Made by a program: the position numbers and the translations under genes
NCBI GenBank assembly: GCA_037043455.1
Contig: JAWPHD010007173.1
Location: forward strand, 62,001 to 126,000
Direction of reading: 5' to 3'
DNA from: Cyrtodaria siliqua
Lineage: Eukaryota > Mollusca > Bivalvia > Adapedonta > Hiatellidae
Length of the DNA: 64,000 nt
The notes under the pieces: model-generated
Database searches by the model: none
The model's input: only the letters and a program-made list of their open reading frames with translations
What the model was told of the DNA's origin: nothing
In this document: positions 1 through 11,693 of the stretch, piece by piece
Numbering within the stretch: the first letter of the stretch is position 1
Layout of the letters: each line of letters starts with the position of its first letter

Positions 1-695
1 GGGATGCCGAGTTGTCTGTCGTCAATCAGTTGTCCGTCCGTCGTCCGTCCGTCGTCCGTCGTTAACTTTTGTCTCGTTAAGACGATAGGGCCTTCATTTT
101 TCATCCGTTCTTTATCAAACTTTAACAGGTTGTTAATATCAATGAAAGCTCGGACAAGTCGAAAACCAGCCAGATCGGACCAGTAACAGCTTAGTTATGG
201 CCCTTGATTTAGTTAAAAATGCTATATTTTGCCTCGTTAAGACGATAGGGGCTTTATTGTTCATCCGATCTTTACCAAACTTTATCAGATTGTTAATATC
301 AAGGAAAGCTCGGACAAGTTCAAAAACCATTCATATCGGACCAGTAACAGTGGAGTTATGGCCCTTGATTTAATTAAAAATGCTATATTTTGCATCGTTA
401 AGACGATAGAGGCTTCATTGTTCATCCGATCTTTACCATACTTTATCAGATTGTTAAAGCTCAAACTCATTCGAAAACCAGCCAGATCGGTCCAGTAACA
501 GTGGAGTTATGGCCCTTGATTTGTTAAAAATGCTGTATTTTGCCTCGTTAAGACGATAGGGCCTTCTTTTTTCATCCGATCTTTACCAAACTTTACCAGA
601 TTGTTAATGTCAATGAAAGCTCGGACAAGTTTGAAAACCAGCCGGATCGGACCAGTGACAGCGGAGTTATGGCCCTTGATTTAGTTAAAAATGCT
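1..695 (+). mobile_element. Family A element, cut by window edge
   Basis: The window opens inside the 5' head of a family A element (GGGATGCCGAGTTGTC followed by a GTCC-rich run). About four divergent 160-bp core units follow, each carrying GTTAAGACGATAGGG and ending GGAGTTATGGCCCTTGATT. No 3' end is present: the copy stops near 695, where a family B element begins. The short ORFs on both strands are repeat translations, not genes. Confidence 0.75.
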
Positions 696-713
696 GATGA
701 TAATACAATTTTT

Positions 714-1660
714 AGGTCGACTGATCTGATCAGAGATCAGCAGAGCTTATGCCGTGGTGTGGCGTCCGTCGTCCATCCATCTGGCCGTCTGTCCGTAAAC
801 TTTCATTTGTAGCGACAACTCCTCTGAAACTACTGGATGGATATTCATGAAACTTTACAGAAATGTTGCCCATAAAGTCTCGTTGATCCTAGCAAAAATT
901 CATGTTGATGTGAAATCCAAGATGGCCACCAAAGCTAAAAATAGAGTTTTAAAATACAAGTTTGTAGCGACTACTTCTTGAAAACTATAAGTGATATTGA
1001 TATGGGACTTTTTCTAAAATGATCAGCATGACATGATGTTGATCCTTGTCAAAAATAGTTTTGATTCAACGTTAAACATGGCTGCCAGCGGCCATCTTTG
1101 TTTACATAGAGTTATATAGTAAAAACTTGTAGCGACTACTCCTCTGAAACTACTTGACGGATGTTCATGAAACTTCACAGGAATGTTGCTCTTGATGTCC
1201 AGTTGATCCTAGAAAAATTTCAGGTCGGCCGGAAATTCAAGATGGCCGCCACAGCTAAAAATAGATTTAAAATAAATAAGTTTGTAGCGACTACTTCTTC
1301 AAAACAATAAGAGATATTGATATGGGACTTTTTCTAAAATGATCAGGATGACATGATGTTGATCCTTGTCGAAAATCGTTTTGATTTGACGTTAAACATG
1401 GCGGCCATCTTTGTTTACATAGAGTTATATAATGAAAACTTGTAGCGACTACTCCTCTGAAACTACTTGACGGATTTTCATGAAACTTCACAGGAATGTT
1501 GCTCTTAATGTCTTATTGATCCTAGCAAAATTTCAGGTCGGCCGGAAATTCAAGACGGCCGCCACGGTTAAAAATAGATTTTCAAAAAACAAGTCTGTAG
1601 CGACTACTTCCTGAAATCAAAATCAATCAGTAGAGCTTCAAGGTCATTGACCTCTTGTTT
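714..1660 (+). mobile_element. Family B element, copy 1
   Basis: Starts with a damaged hairpin head (GATCAGAGATCAGCAGAGC) and a GTCC/GTCTG run. It carries about two and a half 320-bp core units built from TGTAGCGACTACT half-units. It ends with CAGTAGAGCTTCAAGG and then the palindrome AGGTCATTGACCT followed by CTCTTGTTT. Both ends are present, so this is a nearly complete short copy. Confidence 0.8.
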
Positions 1661-1837
1661 GTTCCGTAATACATATTAGTAGATAAAATTAATTACCTTA
1701 AATAAAACATTTTAATACTAGATTTTTCAAAACTAAAAACTTCAGTAGTGCTCTTTTCTGTGTATGGTTCGAATAATAATGTCCATGTTTCTCTGAAAAT
1801 ACTTAAATAATTCTTTTAGTGTTCGTTTGCCATTTTT
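1661..1837. other. AT-rich unique spacer
   Basis: A short AT-rich stretch between two repeat elements. I see no coding pattern, repeat unit or RNA gene in it. Confidence 0.5.
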
Positions 1838-2123
1838 AGCTCTACTGCTTCGGCCAGTAGAGCTTATGGGATGACGAGTTGTCCATCATCCATCAACCGT
1901 CCGTCCGTCCATCCGTCCATTAACGATTGTTTATATCAATGACAGCTCGGACAAGTTCAAAAACCAGCCAGATCGGACCAGTAACAGCGGAGTTGTGGCC
2001 CTTGATTTGATTAGAAATGCTATATTTTGCCTTGTTAAGGCGATAGGGCCTTCATTTTTCATCTGATCTTTACCAAACTTTACAAGATGTTTTTTATTTC
2101 TTTTATTATTTTGTTCTTTTTTT
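1838..2123 (+). mobile_element. Family A element, short copy with T-rich end
   Basis: Begins AGCTCTACTG, then a hairpin around CTTCGGCC, then CTTATGGGATGACGAG and GTCC repeats, with about one core unit. After CCAAACTTTACAAGAT it changes into a T-rich tract and abuts the next element. The switch to T-rich sequence at this same core position recurs in other family A copies. Confidence 0.7.
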
Positions 2124-2757
2124 AGCTCTACTGATCAGAGATCAGCAGAGCTTATGCCGTGGTGCGTCGTCCGTCTGTCCGTCCGTCCGTCTGTCTGTAA
2201 ACTTTTTTTTGTAGCGACAACTCCTCTGAAACTACTGAATGGATTTTCATGAAACTTTACAGAAATGTTGCCCATGAAGTCTAGTTGATCCTAGCAAAAA
2301 TTCATGTTGATGTGAAATCCAAGATGGCCGCCAAATCTAAAAATAGGTCTTTAAAAAACAAGTTTGTAGCGACTACTTCTTGAAAACTCTAAGTGATATT
2401 GATATGGGACTTTTTCTAAAATGATCAGCATGACATGATGTTGGTCCTTGTCAAAAATCGTTTTGATTCGACGTTAAACATGGCTGCCAGCGGCCATCTT
2501 TGTTTACATAGAATTATATAATGAAAATTTGTAGCGACTACTTCTCTGAAACTACTTGACGGATTTTCATGAAACTTCACAGGAATGTTGCTTTTGATGT
2601 CTAATTGATCCTAGCAAAATTTTAGGTCGGCCGGAAATTCAAGATGGCAGCCACGACTAAAAATAAATTTTCAAAATACAAGTTTGTAGCGACTTCTTCT
2701 TGAAAACTATAAGTGATATTGATATGGGACTTTTTCTAAAATGATCAGCATGACATG
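2124..2757 (+). mobile_element. Family B element, copy 2 (3'-truncated)
   Basis: Intact head hairpin (CTGATC-AGA-GATCAG) and GTCC run, then nearly two core units. It breaks off at about 2757 after AGCATGACATGAA and joins family G sequence without the 3' hairpin end. Both strands lack long ORFs. Confidence 0.75.
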
Positions 2758-2845
2758 AATACCTAACCTTGGTTTATGAAACTTCACACACATCTTCATC
2801 TTAACCCAAGGAATGCTGTTACACATGTCCAATATCTGACTCATT
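2758..2845 (+). repeat. Family G fragment, left of a family B insertion
   Basis: Carries the family G core (GAAACTTCACACACATC). It continues after the family B copy at 2846-4454, so the two G pieces were one repeat before that insertion. Compare the uninterrupted units near 47045 and 47214. Confidence 0.7.
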
Positions 2846-4454
2846 AGCTCTACTGATCAGAGATCAGCAGAGCTTATGCCGTGGTGCGGCGTCCGTCGTC
2901 CGTCCGTCCGTCCGTCCGTCTGTCCGTCTGTCCGTCTGTCCGTTAACTTTTATTTGTAGCGACTACTCCTCTGAAACTACTGGATGGATATTCATAAAAC
3001 TTTACAAAAATGTTGCCCATGAAGTCTAGTTGATCCTAGCAAAAATTCATGTTGATGTGAAATCCAAGATGGCCGCCAAAGCTAAAAATAGATTTTTTAA
3101 ATACAAGTTTGTAGCGACTACTTCTTGAAAACTATAAGTGATATTGATATGGGACTTTTTCTGAAATGATCAGCATGACATGATGTTGGTCCTTGTCGAA
3201 AATCGTTTTGATTTGACGATAAACATGGCTGCCAGCGGCCATCTTTGTTTACATAGAGTTATATAATGAAAACTTGTAGCGACTACTCCTCTGAAACTAC
3301 TTGATGGATTTTCATGAAACTTCACAGAAATGTTGCTCTTTATGTCTAATTGATCCTAGCAAAATTTCAGGACGGCCGGAAATTCAAGATGGCCGCCATG
3401 GCTAAAAATAGATTTTCAAAATACAAGTTTGTAGCGACTATTTCTTGAAAACTATAAGTGATATTGATATGGGACTTTTTCTAAAATGATCAGCATGACA
3501 TGATGTTGATCCTTGTCGAAAATCGTTTTGATTCGACGTTAAACATGGCTGCCAGCGGCCATCTTTGTTTACATTGAGTTATATAGTAAAAACTTGTAGC
3601 GACTACTCCTCTGAAACTACTTGGCGGATTGTCATGAAACGTTACAGGAATGTTGCTCTTGATGTCTAATTGATCCTAGAAAAATTTCAGGTCGGCCGGA
3701 AATTCAAGATGGCCGTCACAGCTAAAAATAGATTTTTAAAAAATAAGTTTGTAGCGACTACTTCTTGAAAACTATAAGTGATATTGATATGGGACTTTTT
3801 CTAAAATGATGAGCATGACATGATGTAGATCCTTGTGGAAAATTATTTTGATTCGACGTTAAACATGGCTGCCAGTGGCCATCTTTGGTTACATAGAGTT
3901 ATATAGTAAAAACTTGTAGCGACTACTCCTCTGAAACTACTTGACGGATGTTCATGAAACTTCACAGGAATGTTGCTCTTGATGTCTAGTTGATCCTAGA
4001 AAAATTTCAGGTCGGCCGGAAATTCAAGATGGCCGCCACAGTTAAAAATAGATTTTTAAAAAATAAGTTTGTAGCGACTACTTCTTGAAAACTATAAGAG
4101 ATATTGATATGGGACTTTTTCTAAAATGATCAGCATGACATGATGGTTATCCGAGTCGAACATTATTTTGATTCAATGTTAAACATGGCTGTCAGTGGCC
4201 ATCTTTGTTTACATAGAGTTATATAATGAAAACTTGTAGCGACTACTCCTCTGAAACTACTTGACGGATTTTCATGAAACTTCACAGGAATGTTGCTCTT
4301 GATGTCTAATTGATCCTAGCAAAATTTCAGGTCGGCCGGAAATTCAAGATGGCCACCACAGCTAAAAATAGATTTTCAAAAAAACAGTTTGTAGCGACTA
4401 CTTCCTGAAATCAAAATCGATCAGTAGAGCTTCAAGGTCATTGACCTCTTGTTT
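2846..4454 (+). mobile_element. Family B element, copy 3 (complete)
   Basis: Complete copy: hairpin head AGCTCTACTGATC...GATCAGCAGAGCT, GTCC/GTCTG run, then four to five core units. The period is 320 bp: AACTTGTAGCGACTACTCC recurs near 3271, 3591, 3911 and 4231. The inner end GATCAGTAGAGCT is the exact reverse complement of the first 13 bases, and is followed by the hairpin AGGTCATTGACCT and CTCTTGTTTT. No protein is encoded, so it would need a partner's enzyme to move. Confidence 0.85.
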
Positions 4455-5235
4455 TGATAAAGTTATGCCCCTTTTCATAAAATTTAACCTGCCACCAAAC
4501 CAAGCTCATAACTGGCCATAACTTGAAAGATATCTGACTTATGTTCATGAAACTTTGCACACATCTTCATCTTAACCCACTGAATGCTGTTACACATGTC
4601 AAATAACTCTTGACTTTCATTTGGACGGAGTTATGCCCCCTTTCATAAAACTTTAACACCTAACCAAGCTCATAACTGGCCTTAACTTAAGAAGTATTTG
4701 ACCTATGTTCATGAAACTTCACACACATAATCATCTTACCACACAGAATATTGACCAATAACTCTTGACTTTCATTTCAGCAGAGTTATGCCCTTTTTCA
4801 TAAAACTTTAACCTGCAACCTAACCAAGCTCATAACCGCCCATAACTTGAAAAGTAATTTGACTTATGTTCATGAAACTTCACACACATATTTATCTTAA
4901 CGAAAGAAATGTTGTTACACATGTCCAATAACTGACTTTACTTCTGGCAGAGTAATGCCCCTTTTCATAAATCTTTAATCTGCAACCTAACCTAGCTCAT
5001 AACTTGGGCAAAATATTAACCTATGATCATGAAACTTTATACAGTTCTTCCTTATCAATTATCCAATGCAGATGTTGCCCCTTTTCATAAACTTGAACAC
5101 TTAAGAAAGAAAAGCTCCATAATTCATGAAGGTTTCGCACCCACTGTCTTCAAACTTTATAGTTAGATTGTACTTAGTGAAATAAGCACACAACAGGCAA
5201 CGCAAGTGTTCCGTGAAACACCTTTCTAGACAATG
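4455..5235 (+). repeat. Family G tandem repeat
   Basis: Four or so units of about 160 bp with TTCATGAAACTTCACACACA and GAGTTATGCCCC. A distinct end segment (about 5095-5235) is matched by 47364-47510. That second copy shows this end is a real part of the family and not host sequence. Confidence 0.7.
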
Positions 5236-5516
5236 AAGCTGTCTTGTTCGGAAATGTATCTGTGATAGACAATGATGATCCGAACAAAAATACATTTAGA
5301 TCAGAGTTGGTTATAGATTTTAATAATAATGATGTTCTCATGAGTGTACCCAGAACAAAGTTGCAAAAAGACATTTACATGCTGTGAAGAATAATCGGAA
5401 GAGCCAGTGTGCATCAGTTTTTGACAGAAGACATAAACATTTCGCATATTCATCCTGTAACTATATTAAACAAGAGCGCTGCACAACAGGGCATTATATG
5501 CCCGTTTCCTTAAGGT
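5236..5516. other. Unique spacer with a minus-strand element end
   Basis: No convincing gene. AACAAGAGCGCTGC at about 5468 reads on the - strand as a ...CTCTTGTT terminus, suggesting a remnant of another rolling-circle-like family. Short overlapping ORFs here lack family resemblance. Confidence 0.4.
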
Positions 5517-6000
5517 TATTATGTCTCCCCACATACTGGGGACATATTGTTTTTAGCTTGGATGATCTCTCTCAGTCACAAGTTGACCATATCTCATGAA
5601 CCGCTTGAGAGATTTGGAAATAATTTGCCACAAATGTTCACCATATCTAGACGACCTGTAGAGCACAACTTCCAGCTATGTCCATTCAAGGTCACACTTA
5701 GAGGTCGAAGGTCATATGCACTGTATTTCGTGTCTCTGTCCATCACAAGGCGGTCTCCACCATATCTCTTGAACCGTTTGAGGGATTTGGAAATAATGTG
5801 TCACAAATGTTCACCATATCAAGACGATGTGCAGAGCGCAACTTCCAGCCATGTCATTCCAAGGTTAAGGTCACACTTAGAGGTCGAAGTTCATATGCAC
5901 TATATTTCTTGTCTCCACCATATCTCTTGAACCGCTTGATGGATTTGGAAATAACTTGCCACAAATGTTCACCATATCGAGACGACGTGCAGAGCCAGGA
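5517..6000 (-). repeat. Family H tandem repeat, three units
   Basis: Opens with a hairpin (TATGTCTCCCCA ... TGGGGACATA). Three units of about 156-172 bp follow, marked by TCTTGAACCGCTTGA and GTTCACCATATC. It is in the opposite orientation to the block at 38810-39834. The ORFs of 100-127 aa are chance readings of the repeat. Confidence 0.7.
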
Positions 6001-6440
6001 TTTGGAACGAATACTAGCACGTGACCAGCTCATCACAAGCATTTCACGAGCTCCCCCAACAAAACTGACGAGCTTATTTCAGAAGCTCGTAGTGAGCTAG
6101 TACGAGCTCGCTGCGAGTACTAGCTCGTCTCGAGTTAGTATGAGCTTGTCGTGAGCTAGTTCGAGCTCGCCACAAGCTAGTCATGAGTTAGCTGCAGCTA
6201 GTCATGAGCTCGCCGCTGGTTTGTGTTTTGTTTGCACTCATTGTCAGAATCTCACTCAGGTGTCATAGTAAAAGAATCCAGTGGAATATTCCATTGACAT
6301 TTTCACTGGGCGAGCTCGCGAAGATAAACAAGCTCGCGAGCATGTTCACCGTCGTGCTTGAAATAAAAACAATCTGATACAAGCTTTTCCAAGCTCGCGA
6401 CTAGCTTATTAAGATCGCGACGAGCTCAGGAGATTATACA
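5990..6440. repeat. AGCTCG-rich degenerate short tandem repeat
   Basis: GAGCTCG, GAGCTAG and their complements recur roughly every 12 bases, especially 6060-6210 and again at 6310-6430. It looks like a decayed approximately 12-bp repeat based on a palindromic core. No ORF is associated with it. Confidence 0.6.
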
Positions 6441-6449
6441 TACTTTTAG

Positions 6450-7650
6450 ATGTCGGTTGATAAACATAACAATCTTGAATAATTATCATTACCCAAACAA
6501 ATCATTATTTAATAAATATATGTAAGCTGTACTAATGATGAGTAGCAATGTATACATATTCTACATTGTCATGTATACACCATGTACGTCACTGTTAACC
6601 AATGCCCCAAATACATGTAATATACAACGTTATCAAATCTCTCGTATATTACACTCACTGAGTTATGCATGCACACATGTATGTCAACTAATGCCCATAT
6701 TATACAATGCTATGTATACAACTCCTGCTCCAAACAAAGCAACTATCGAGCAATCCCTGCCAAAACTAGAAGACAATGGATTTTATAGCAAACGTTACGC
6801 TCAAACCATTATTTCCCCCGTTCAGTCCGTGACAAACGTGGCTAAATCTGCAGTATTGAATCTACAGGAAAGGACCCCTACACAACTTTGCCTTTTAAGG
6901 AGATAAGACCCATACTTATACATGCATTAGCACAAAACTAAACTTATTAAACTGCCCTTCAGGACGCCCTCTGGCGGCCACTTAAAATGTGCACGTTTTT
7001 CCGTGTTACCTGAATATATCATGAACATTGTGAATTTGGTTCAACTAAACAATGAATTAGGGTGTAACTAACATGTGCTAACAAGAGCTATGTACGACCA
7101 ATACGCTCTACCGGTGACATTTTGTGACAAGGTTACCGACTTGGAATGGTCAGTAGGCAATAGATTTTATATGCGCACAATCCTCGCTATTATCCTGTCT
7201 TCAACGCCCAAATAGACAAGACAGTGTAAACAAAACTACATCCCATCAAAAGGAATTCTCTAACAATAAAGTCCACATCCTGAGAAACTAACTAAAGAAA
7301 CACATACAAAATAATAAACATCTCAGGATGTATGCAGAATCGTACTGAACAACCATAGTAGTTGCAGCTAAAGAGAAAACCAATCTAGGGTACGACCAGA
7401 AAACCCGAGGGACGAAAGCTCATGCACCCACCTCCCTTAGTTGGGGTTTCAGTAGGTACAATCATAGAGTCCCAAGAGGTAGTGCATTAACGCATTACAT
7501 TGCTGTTACTTTAAATTATGCATTTACATGTTCATGTGTAACTTTATCCAAGGAGAAAATTAATTATCCTCGAAACAATTTTTTATCACACAATGACCGG
7601 TAGGGGACATTGTATTGCATAGCAATAATTCTTCTTGTGTTTTTTGGTGA
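6450..7650. other. Unique AT-rich region, no gene recognised
   Basis: No repeat family or conserved protein is recognisable here. A + frame at 6535-6906 is open for 123 codons, and its last third (from about 6715) has a fairly protein-like composition, but there is no family match and no clear splice sites, so I do not call a gene. Since it lies upstream of the first KLHDC4 exon seen, it could be intron of that gene. Confidence 0.4.
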
Positions 7651-7655
7651 TTTTT

Positions 7656-8017
7656 AGCTCTACAGCAGAGTTTATGGGATGACGAGTCGTCCGTCGTTAA
7701 CTTTTGCCTCATTAAGACAATAGAGACTTCCTTTTCCATCTGAACTTTACCAAACTTTACCAGATTGTTAATATCAATGAAAGTTCGGACAAGTTTGAAA
7801 ACCAGCAAGATCGGACCAGTAACAGCAGAGTTATGGCCCTTAATTGAGTTAAGGCTGTATTTTGCCTTGTTAAGATGATAGGGCCTTCATTTTTCCTCCG
7901 ATCTTTACCAAACGTTTCCAGATTGTTAATATCGATGAAAGCTTGGACCAAGTCGTTAACCAGTCAAATCGGACCAGTAACATCCGAGTTATGGCCCTTG
8001 ATTTAGTTAAATTATGG
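7656..8017 (+). mobile_element. Family A element, truncated
   Basis: Head AGCTCTACAGCAGAGTTTATG has lost the hairpin loop. Two core units follow. The copy ends where family E sequence (GCAGGGTCACTATTTG) starts, with no 3' hairpin. Confidence 0.65.
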
Positions 8018-8484
8018 CCCTTAGGCCAAATTTGACCGCAGGGTCACTATTTGAACAAACTTGGTAGAGGACAATAAGCTGATGGTAAATACAAATATTA
8101 AAACTTTGGATTATAGTTTCAGAAAAAAAGACTTTTTAAGTTTTTCCCTATCTATATAAGTCTATGTAAAACTGTTTTTATCTGGGGCGGGGCCAAATTT
8201 TACCCCAGGGTCACCATTTGAACAAAAGTGGTAGAGAATCCATAAGTTGATAAGAAATTAAAAATATTAAACCTTTAGCTCTTGTAGTTTCAGAGAAGGA
8301 GATTTTTGAAGTTCTTCCCTGTAACTCTAGGTAAAACTGATCCAACAAGGGCCCCTAACCTCCCAATAAAAGAAAAATTAAACCCATGAAACAAGGTTTC
8401 TTATGAGAGAAAAAACAAACAAATGCCAGTGACATTTGAACCCATGACCCCTGGGGTTTCCAGTGTACATTACCAAATATTGAA
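8018..8484 (+). mobile_element. Family E core, 5' part
   Basis: Two units of the E core (TTGGTAGAGGACAATAAGCTGATGG-like; CAGGGTCACCATTTGAAC), then less conserved sequence to 8484. A family E 3' end at 10185-10240 probably belongs to this same copy, separated by later insertions (inference). Confidence 0.55.
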
Positions 8485-8993
8485 AAAGGGTCATAACTCC
8501 GGTGTTACTGGTTCGATCGGTCTGGTTTTGAAACTCGTCCGAGCTTTCATTGATATCAACAATTTTTTCCAGGTTTGGGAAAGTTCAAATTCAAAATGAA
8601 GGTGCCTGAGGTGCCTGAGAGTGTTCACAAGGCTGAAAATAATTCAAGGGTGCATAACTCTGGTGTTTCAGGTGCGATATAGCTGTTTTTCAAATTTATC
8701 TGAGCTTCATCAATATCAACAATCTTGCCAAGATTGATAAAGATCAAATACAAAATGAATGTGCTAAAGTGTTCACAAGGCAGAATATGGCATTTTTCAA
8801 CAAAACAAGGGCCATAACTCTGCTGTTACTGGTCTGATCTGGCTGGTTTTCAAACTTTTTCGAGCTTTCGTTGATATGAACAATCTGGTAAAGTTTGGTA
8901 AAGATCAGATGGAGTCCCTATCATCTTAATGAGGCAAAAGTTAACGATGGACGGACGACTGACAACTCCCCATCCCATAAGGCCAGTAGAGCT
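8485..8993 (-). mobile_element. Family A element, minus strand
   Basis: Three core units read on the - strand (GTCATAACTCCGGTGTTACTGG is the complement of the A core). It ends at a - strand head with GGACGGACGACTGACAACTC and GGCCAGTAGAGCT followed by A residues. The head hairpin is reduced. Confidence 0.7.
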
Positions 8994-9000
8994 AAAAAAC

Positions 9001-9002
9001 TA
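9001..9002. repeat. TA target-site duplication, left
   Basis: TA immediately outside the left inverted repeat of the element at 9003-10171; the matching TA is at 10172-10173. Confidence 0.75.
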
Positions 9003-10171
9003 CCGTATTCCTCGGCCTATAGCGCAAACTTTTTTACCCCAGATTCTGTGGCTGAAGTTGGGGTGCGCGGTTTAAGCAACAAGTCATTTTTTACTCTTTT
9101 TTTTCAGCCAAGACGAGAAGTTTTGTGGGTTTCAAAAAGTCGCAAGACCGGCCGTTTACTAGAGAGATTGAATCGAACAAAAGTTGGCTTGTTTCTATTG
9201 TTTCAATAATTTGCGTTGTATGCTATATGCTTATTATCAATAAAAATAATAAAATCAAACTTTACCATGTTTTATGTTGATTATTGTTGCGAAAATACCA
9301 TTGAAATGTTGAAAAATATCATTGTTTACATCAATCGGCAAAGTGAAATGATAACGAGGCTGTGGTTTCCGTTTTACTTAGACGGGTTTACCGTGAATAG
9401 AATAGAACAGAATATTATGTTTTCTTCCTAACGACGACTACTGGGTACATTTACCGCACATATTTATTTGTTAAAGTCTGAATTTTGACAACGTAAAATC
9501 TTGATTATTCATAAAGGGTTTAATTGACTGGGAAAATGTGTGAAGTGTTTGGTTTTTGCTAATCTGACCGCAAACAACGATGACTATGGTGATTAATGTC
9601 AATTCCTTAATTGTCCTTGATTACTTCAGAAGTTTGAGTAGGTGCTGACACAATATGTTAGGAAAATGCGTTTAATAGGTGATGCCACAATACAATGCAT
9701 CTCATTTCGAGAAACCTCTCAAACTGTCAACACCTTCAAATTGTCAACACCTTCAAATTGACAAGCAAGAGTTAATAACCTGGAAACAACACCAGTCATA
9801 CAACGCCAGATTAATAAATTTAATATGATCGTAATAAAAGTTGAACACGGGCGTGGGGATTTTTATTTTATTGAAACTTGAGTAAACAACAAAAGTACTC
9901 AACAGTACAAAATTATTTACACTTGAGTAAAAAAACACAATCTAACATGCAGCAATTTTAATTGGCTAAAACAGCCAATTAAAATTTGTTTTACATTTTT
10001 CTCTTTGGTCAGTGATTCAAAATGGCGCTCTGCTGTCCTGAAATTGAAAACACGTTTTTTATGCTCGGCTTACGCTACAATACATAACAAAAAGTTTTTT
10101 TCCAAGGATTTCAGGCCCAAAGTCGGGGTGCGCGTTATATGCGCATGCGCGCTATAGGCCGACAAATACGG
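9003..10171. mobile_element. TIR DNA transposon, non-autonomous, TA duplications
   Basis: The left end CCGTATTCCTCGGCCTATAG and the complement of the right end CCGTATTTGTCGGCCTATAG match at 21 of the first 23 positions, and each is flanked by TA. The 1169-bp body has no transposase-like ORF, so this is a non-autonomous element. TA duplication and short TIRs suit the Tc1/mariner-pogo group (inference from family habits; no transposase to confirm). An internal 14-bp perfect hairpin lies at 9954-9986. A truncated relative ends at 10845. Confidence 0.8.
9954..9986. repeat. Perfect 14-bp stem hairpin
   Basis: AATTTTAATTGGCT, a 5-nt loop AAAAC, then the exact complement AGCCAATTAAAATT. It sits inside the TA-flanked transposon and is not followed by a coding region. 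Confidence 0.8.
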
Positions 10172-10173
10172 TA
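10172..10173. repeat. TA target-site duplication, right
   Basis: TA directly after the right inverted repeat of the 9003-10171 transposon. Confidence 0.75.
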
Positions 10174-10184
10174 GTTTGATACTG

Positions 10185-10240
10185 CCCATGGACACCATAT
10201 AGCCAGTAGAGCGATACAGTCCTTCTTGGGCCTCTTGTTT
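10185..10240 (+). mobile_element. Family E 3' end
   Basis: Carries GGACACCATATAGCCAGTAG, then GAGCGATACAG, a weakened hairpin and GGGCCTCTTGTTT. It is nearly the same as the E end at 63687-63740. Probably the tail of the E copy at 8018. Confidence 0.7.
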
Positions 10241-10247
10241 GGGTAAG

Positions 10248-10323
10248 GTCAGCAGAGCTTATGGGATGGCGAGTTGTCTGTCATCTGTCTGTCTGGCTGT
10301 TGTTAACTTTTGCCTCGTTAAGA
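10248..10323 (+). mobile_element. Family A head fragment
   Basis: TCAGCAGAGCTTATGGGATG, a GTCTGTC-rich run, then TTTTGCCTCGTTAAGAC. The copy is cut at about 10323, where sequence related to the 9003-10171 transposon begins. Confidence 0.6.
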
Positions 10324-10845
10324 CTCCATCCGATTGTGAAAATTTGTAACGAATATGAGGCGGGGTTTCGATCAGTGGTGATTCCCAATTTAAAGTGAAG
10401 ACGGTTTTAGTGAATGTTTATTCAATGGTTCTATGAAAAGTGATCGGTATAGCTCGAATACAAATTGTTTAATTTCAATCTGTTGATAATTTGAATGTAT
10501 TGGTTATAGTTTGTTTAATTGTCATTTACTGTTAATATTTGCTTGAGAAGTTTGCGTCAGCGTCGAGGATTTTGTGTCGGTGTTAAGATGTTGGAGTAGG
10601 TGTTGAGAACATAAGAAAATTGTTTTATTGAAACTGAGTAAATAACACAAACACAGTCTTGACAAGTTGCTCATTTTTAGCCAATCAGATAAATTTTACA
10701 ATTTCTCGTTGGCCAAGGCTTCAAAATGATCCACTGTTCTGAAGTTTTTGTGCGATTTACAGTACAAAATATTTTTTCCCAGGATGTTGGTCGCAAAGTC
10801 GGGGTGCGCTGTATCTGCGCACGCGTTATATGCCGACAAATACGG
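10324..10845. mobile_element. Truncated relative of the TA-flanked TIR transposon
   Basis: The right end (complement CCGTATTTGTCGGCATATAA) and interior stretches (TTATTGAAACTGAGTAAA, CAAAGTCGGGGTGCGC) match the 9003-10171 element. The left inverted repeat is missing. TA at 10846-10847 follows the right end. The uninserted target can be seen at 13506-13520, where the same flank (TAGTTTGCATGTACC) occurs without the transposon. Confidence 0.7.
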
Positions 10846-10847
10846 TA

Positions 10848-11078
10848 GTGTGCATGTACCATCATCTACTGATCCTAGACATAGATTGTACAAATATTGA
10901 ACCAAGGGTAAAATTATGTATGTATTGCAACAAGTTTGTTGAAATGGTGAACCAAGTGGTCAGAATTTGCCCCATCCTGTTTGTCACAAGTTTTCATTTG
11001 GATCCTGAAGAAAACCTAATAACAATTGTGTTTAGTGTGTTTTATTGGTTCAAATTTACTCAGTTGAGCGATATATGA
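10848..11078 (+). mobile_element. Family F fragment
   Basis: Near copy of 13509-13625 (GTACCATCATCTACTGATCC, ATTATGTATGTATTGCAACA), ending in a damaged CAGTTGAGCGATATA terminus. It is interrupted on the left by the TIR transposon. Confidence 0.6.
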
Positions 11079-11400
11079 AAAAATGCTATATTTTGCCTTG
11101 TCAATGCTCAAACATCTTCATTGTGCATCTGATCTTTACCAAACTTGGTCCGATTATTGTTGAAAGTGCAACCAGAGTTTTGCCTTTTTAGCATATTTAT
11201 CTCTATCAAGGGTCATAACTCTTATGTTATTGATCTGATTTAGCTGGTTTTTAAACTTGACCAAGCTTTCATTGAAATTAACAATCAGGACAAGTTGCAA
11301 AAGATTGGATGAAAAATGAAGTCCCTATCGTTTTACGATGCAGAAGTTAACGAACGAAGATGGACGATGACAGACGATGGACAACTCACCATCCTATAAG
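11079..11400. mobile_element. Family A fragments in opposed orientations
   Basis: 11085-11160 reads as A core on +, while 11210-11400 is A core and head on - (GTCATAACTCTTATGTTATTG; ACAACTCACCATCCTATAAG). Either two insertions or a rearranged copy. Confidence 0.55.
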
Positions 11401-11693
11401 AATCATATGGTGCCATTATAATGAACGTTGCGCAACCTTCGCTTTACATTTAAATAACCTTCAGAGTTGCCGCTGAGTCTGTTGCAATCACTCTATTTAC
11501 ACTGGAGCAGAGTTGGTTCTTTACTTCAACCACAAGTGGATTATATGATGACCAGTTTAAATGAGCATGACAAAAAGGACAAAAATAGATCACATATATT
11601 TGGATAAATTGTATTTCTGCAGGTATTGACAGTGGTCCTATTCTTGCCTGGAAACCACAAGGAACAGATTTAAATACATGATTTTTTTTCCAG

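Noticed and set aside
6535..6906. 123-codon ORF in unique sequence
   Set aside because: Only the last third looks protein-like; no family, no start context or splice sites to support it.
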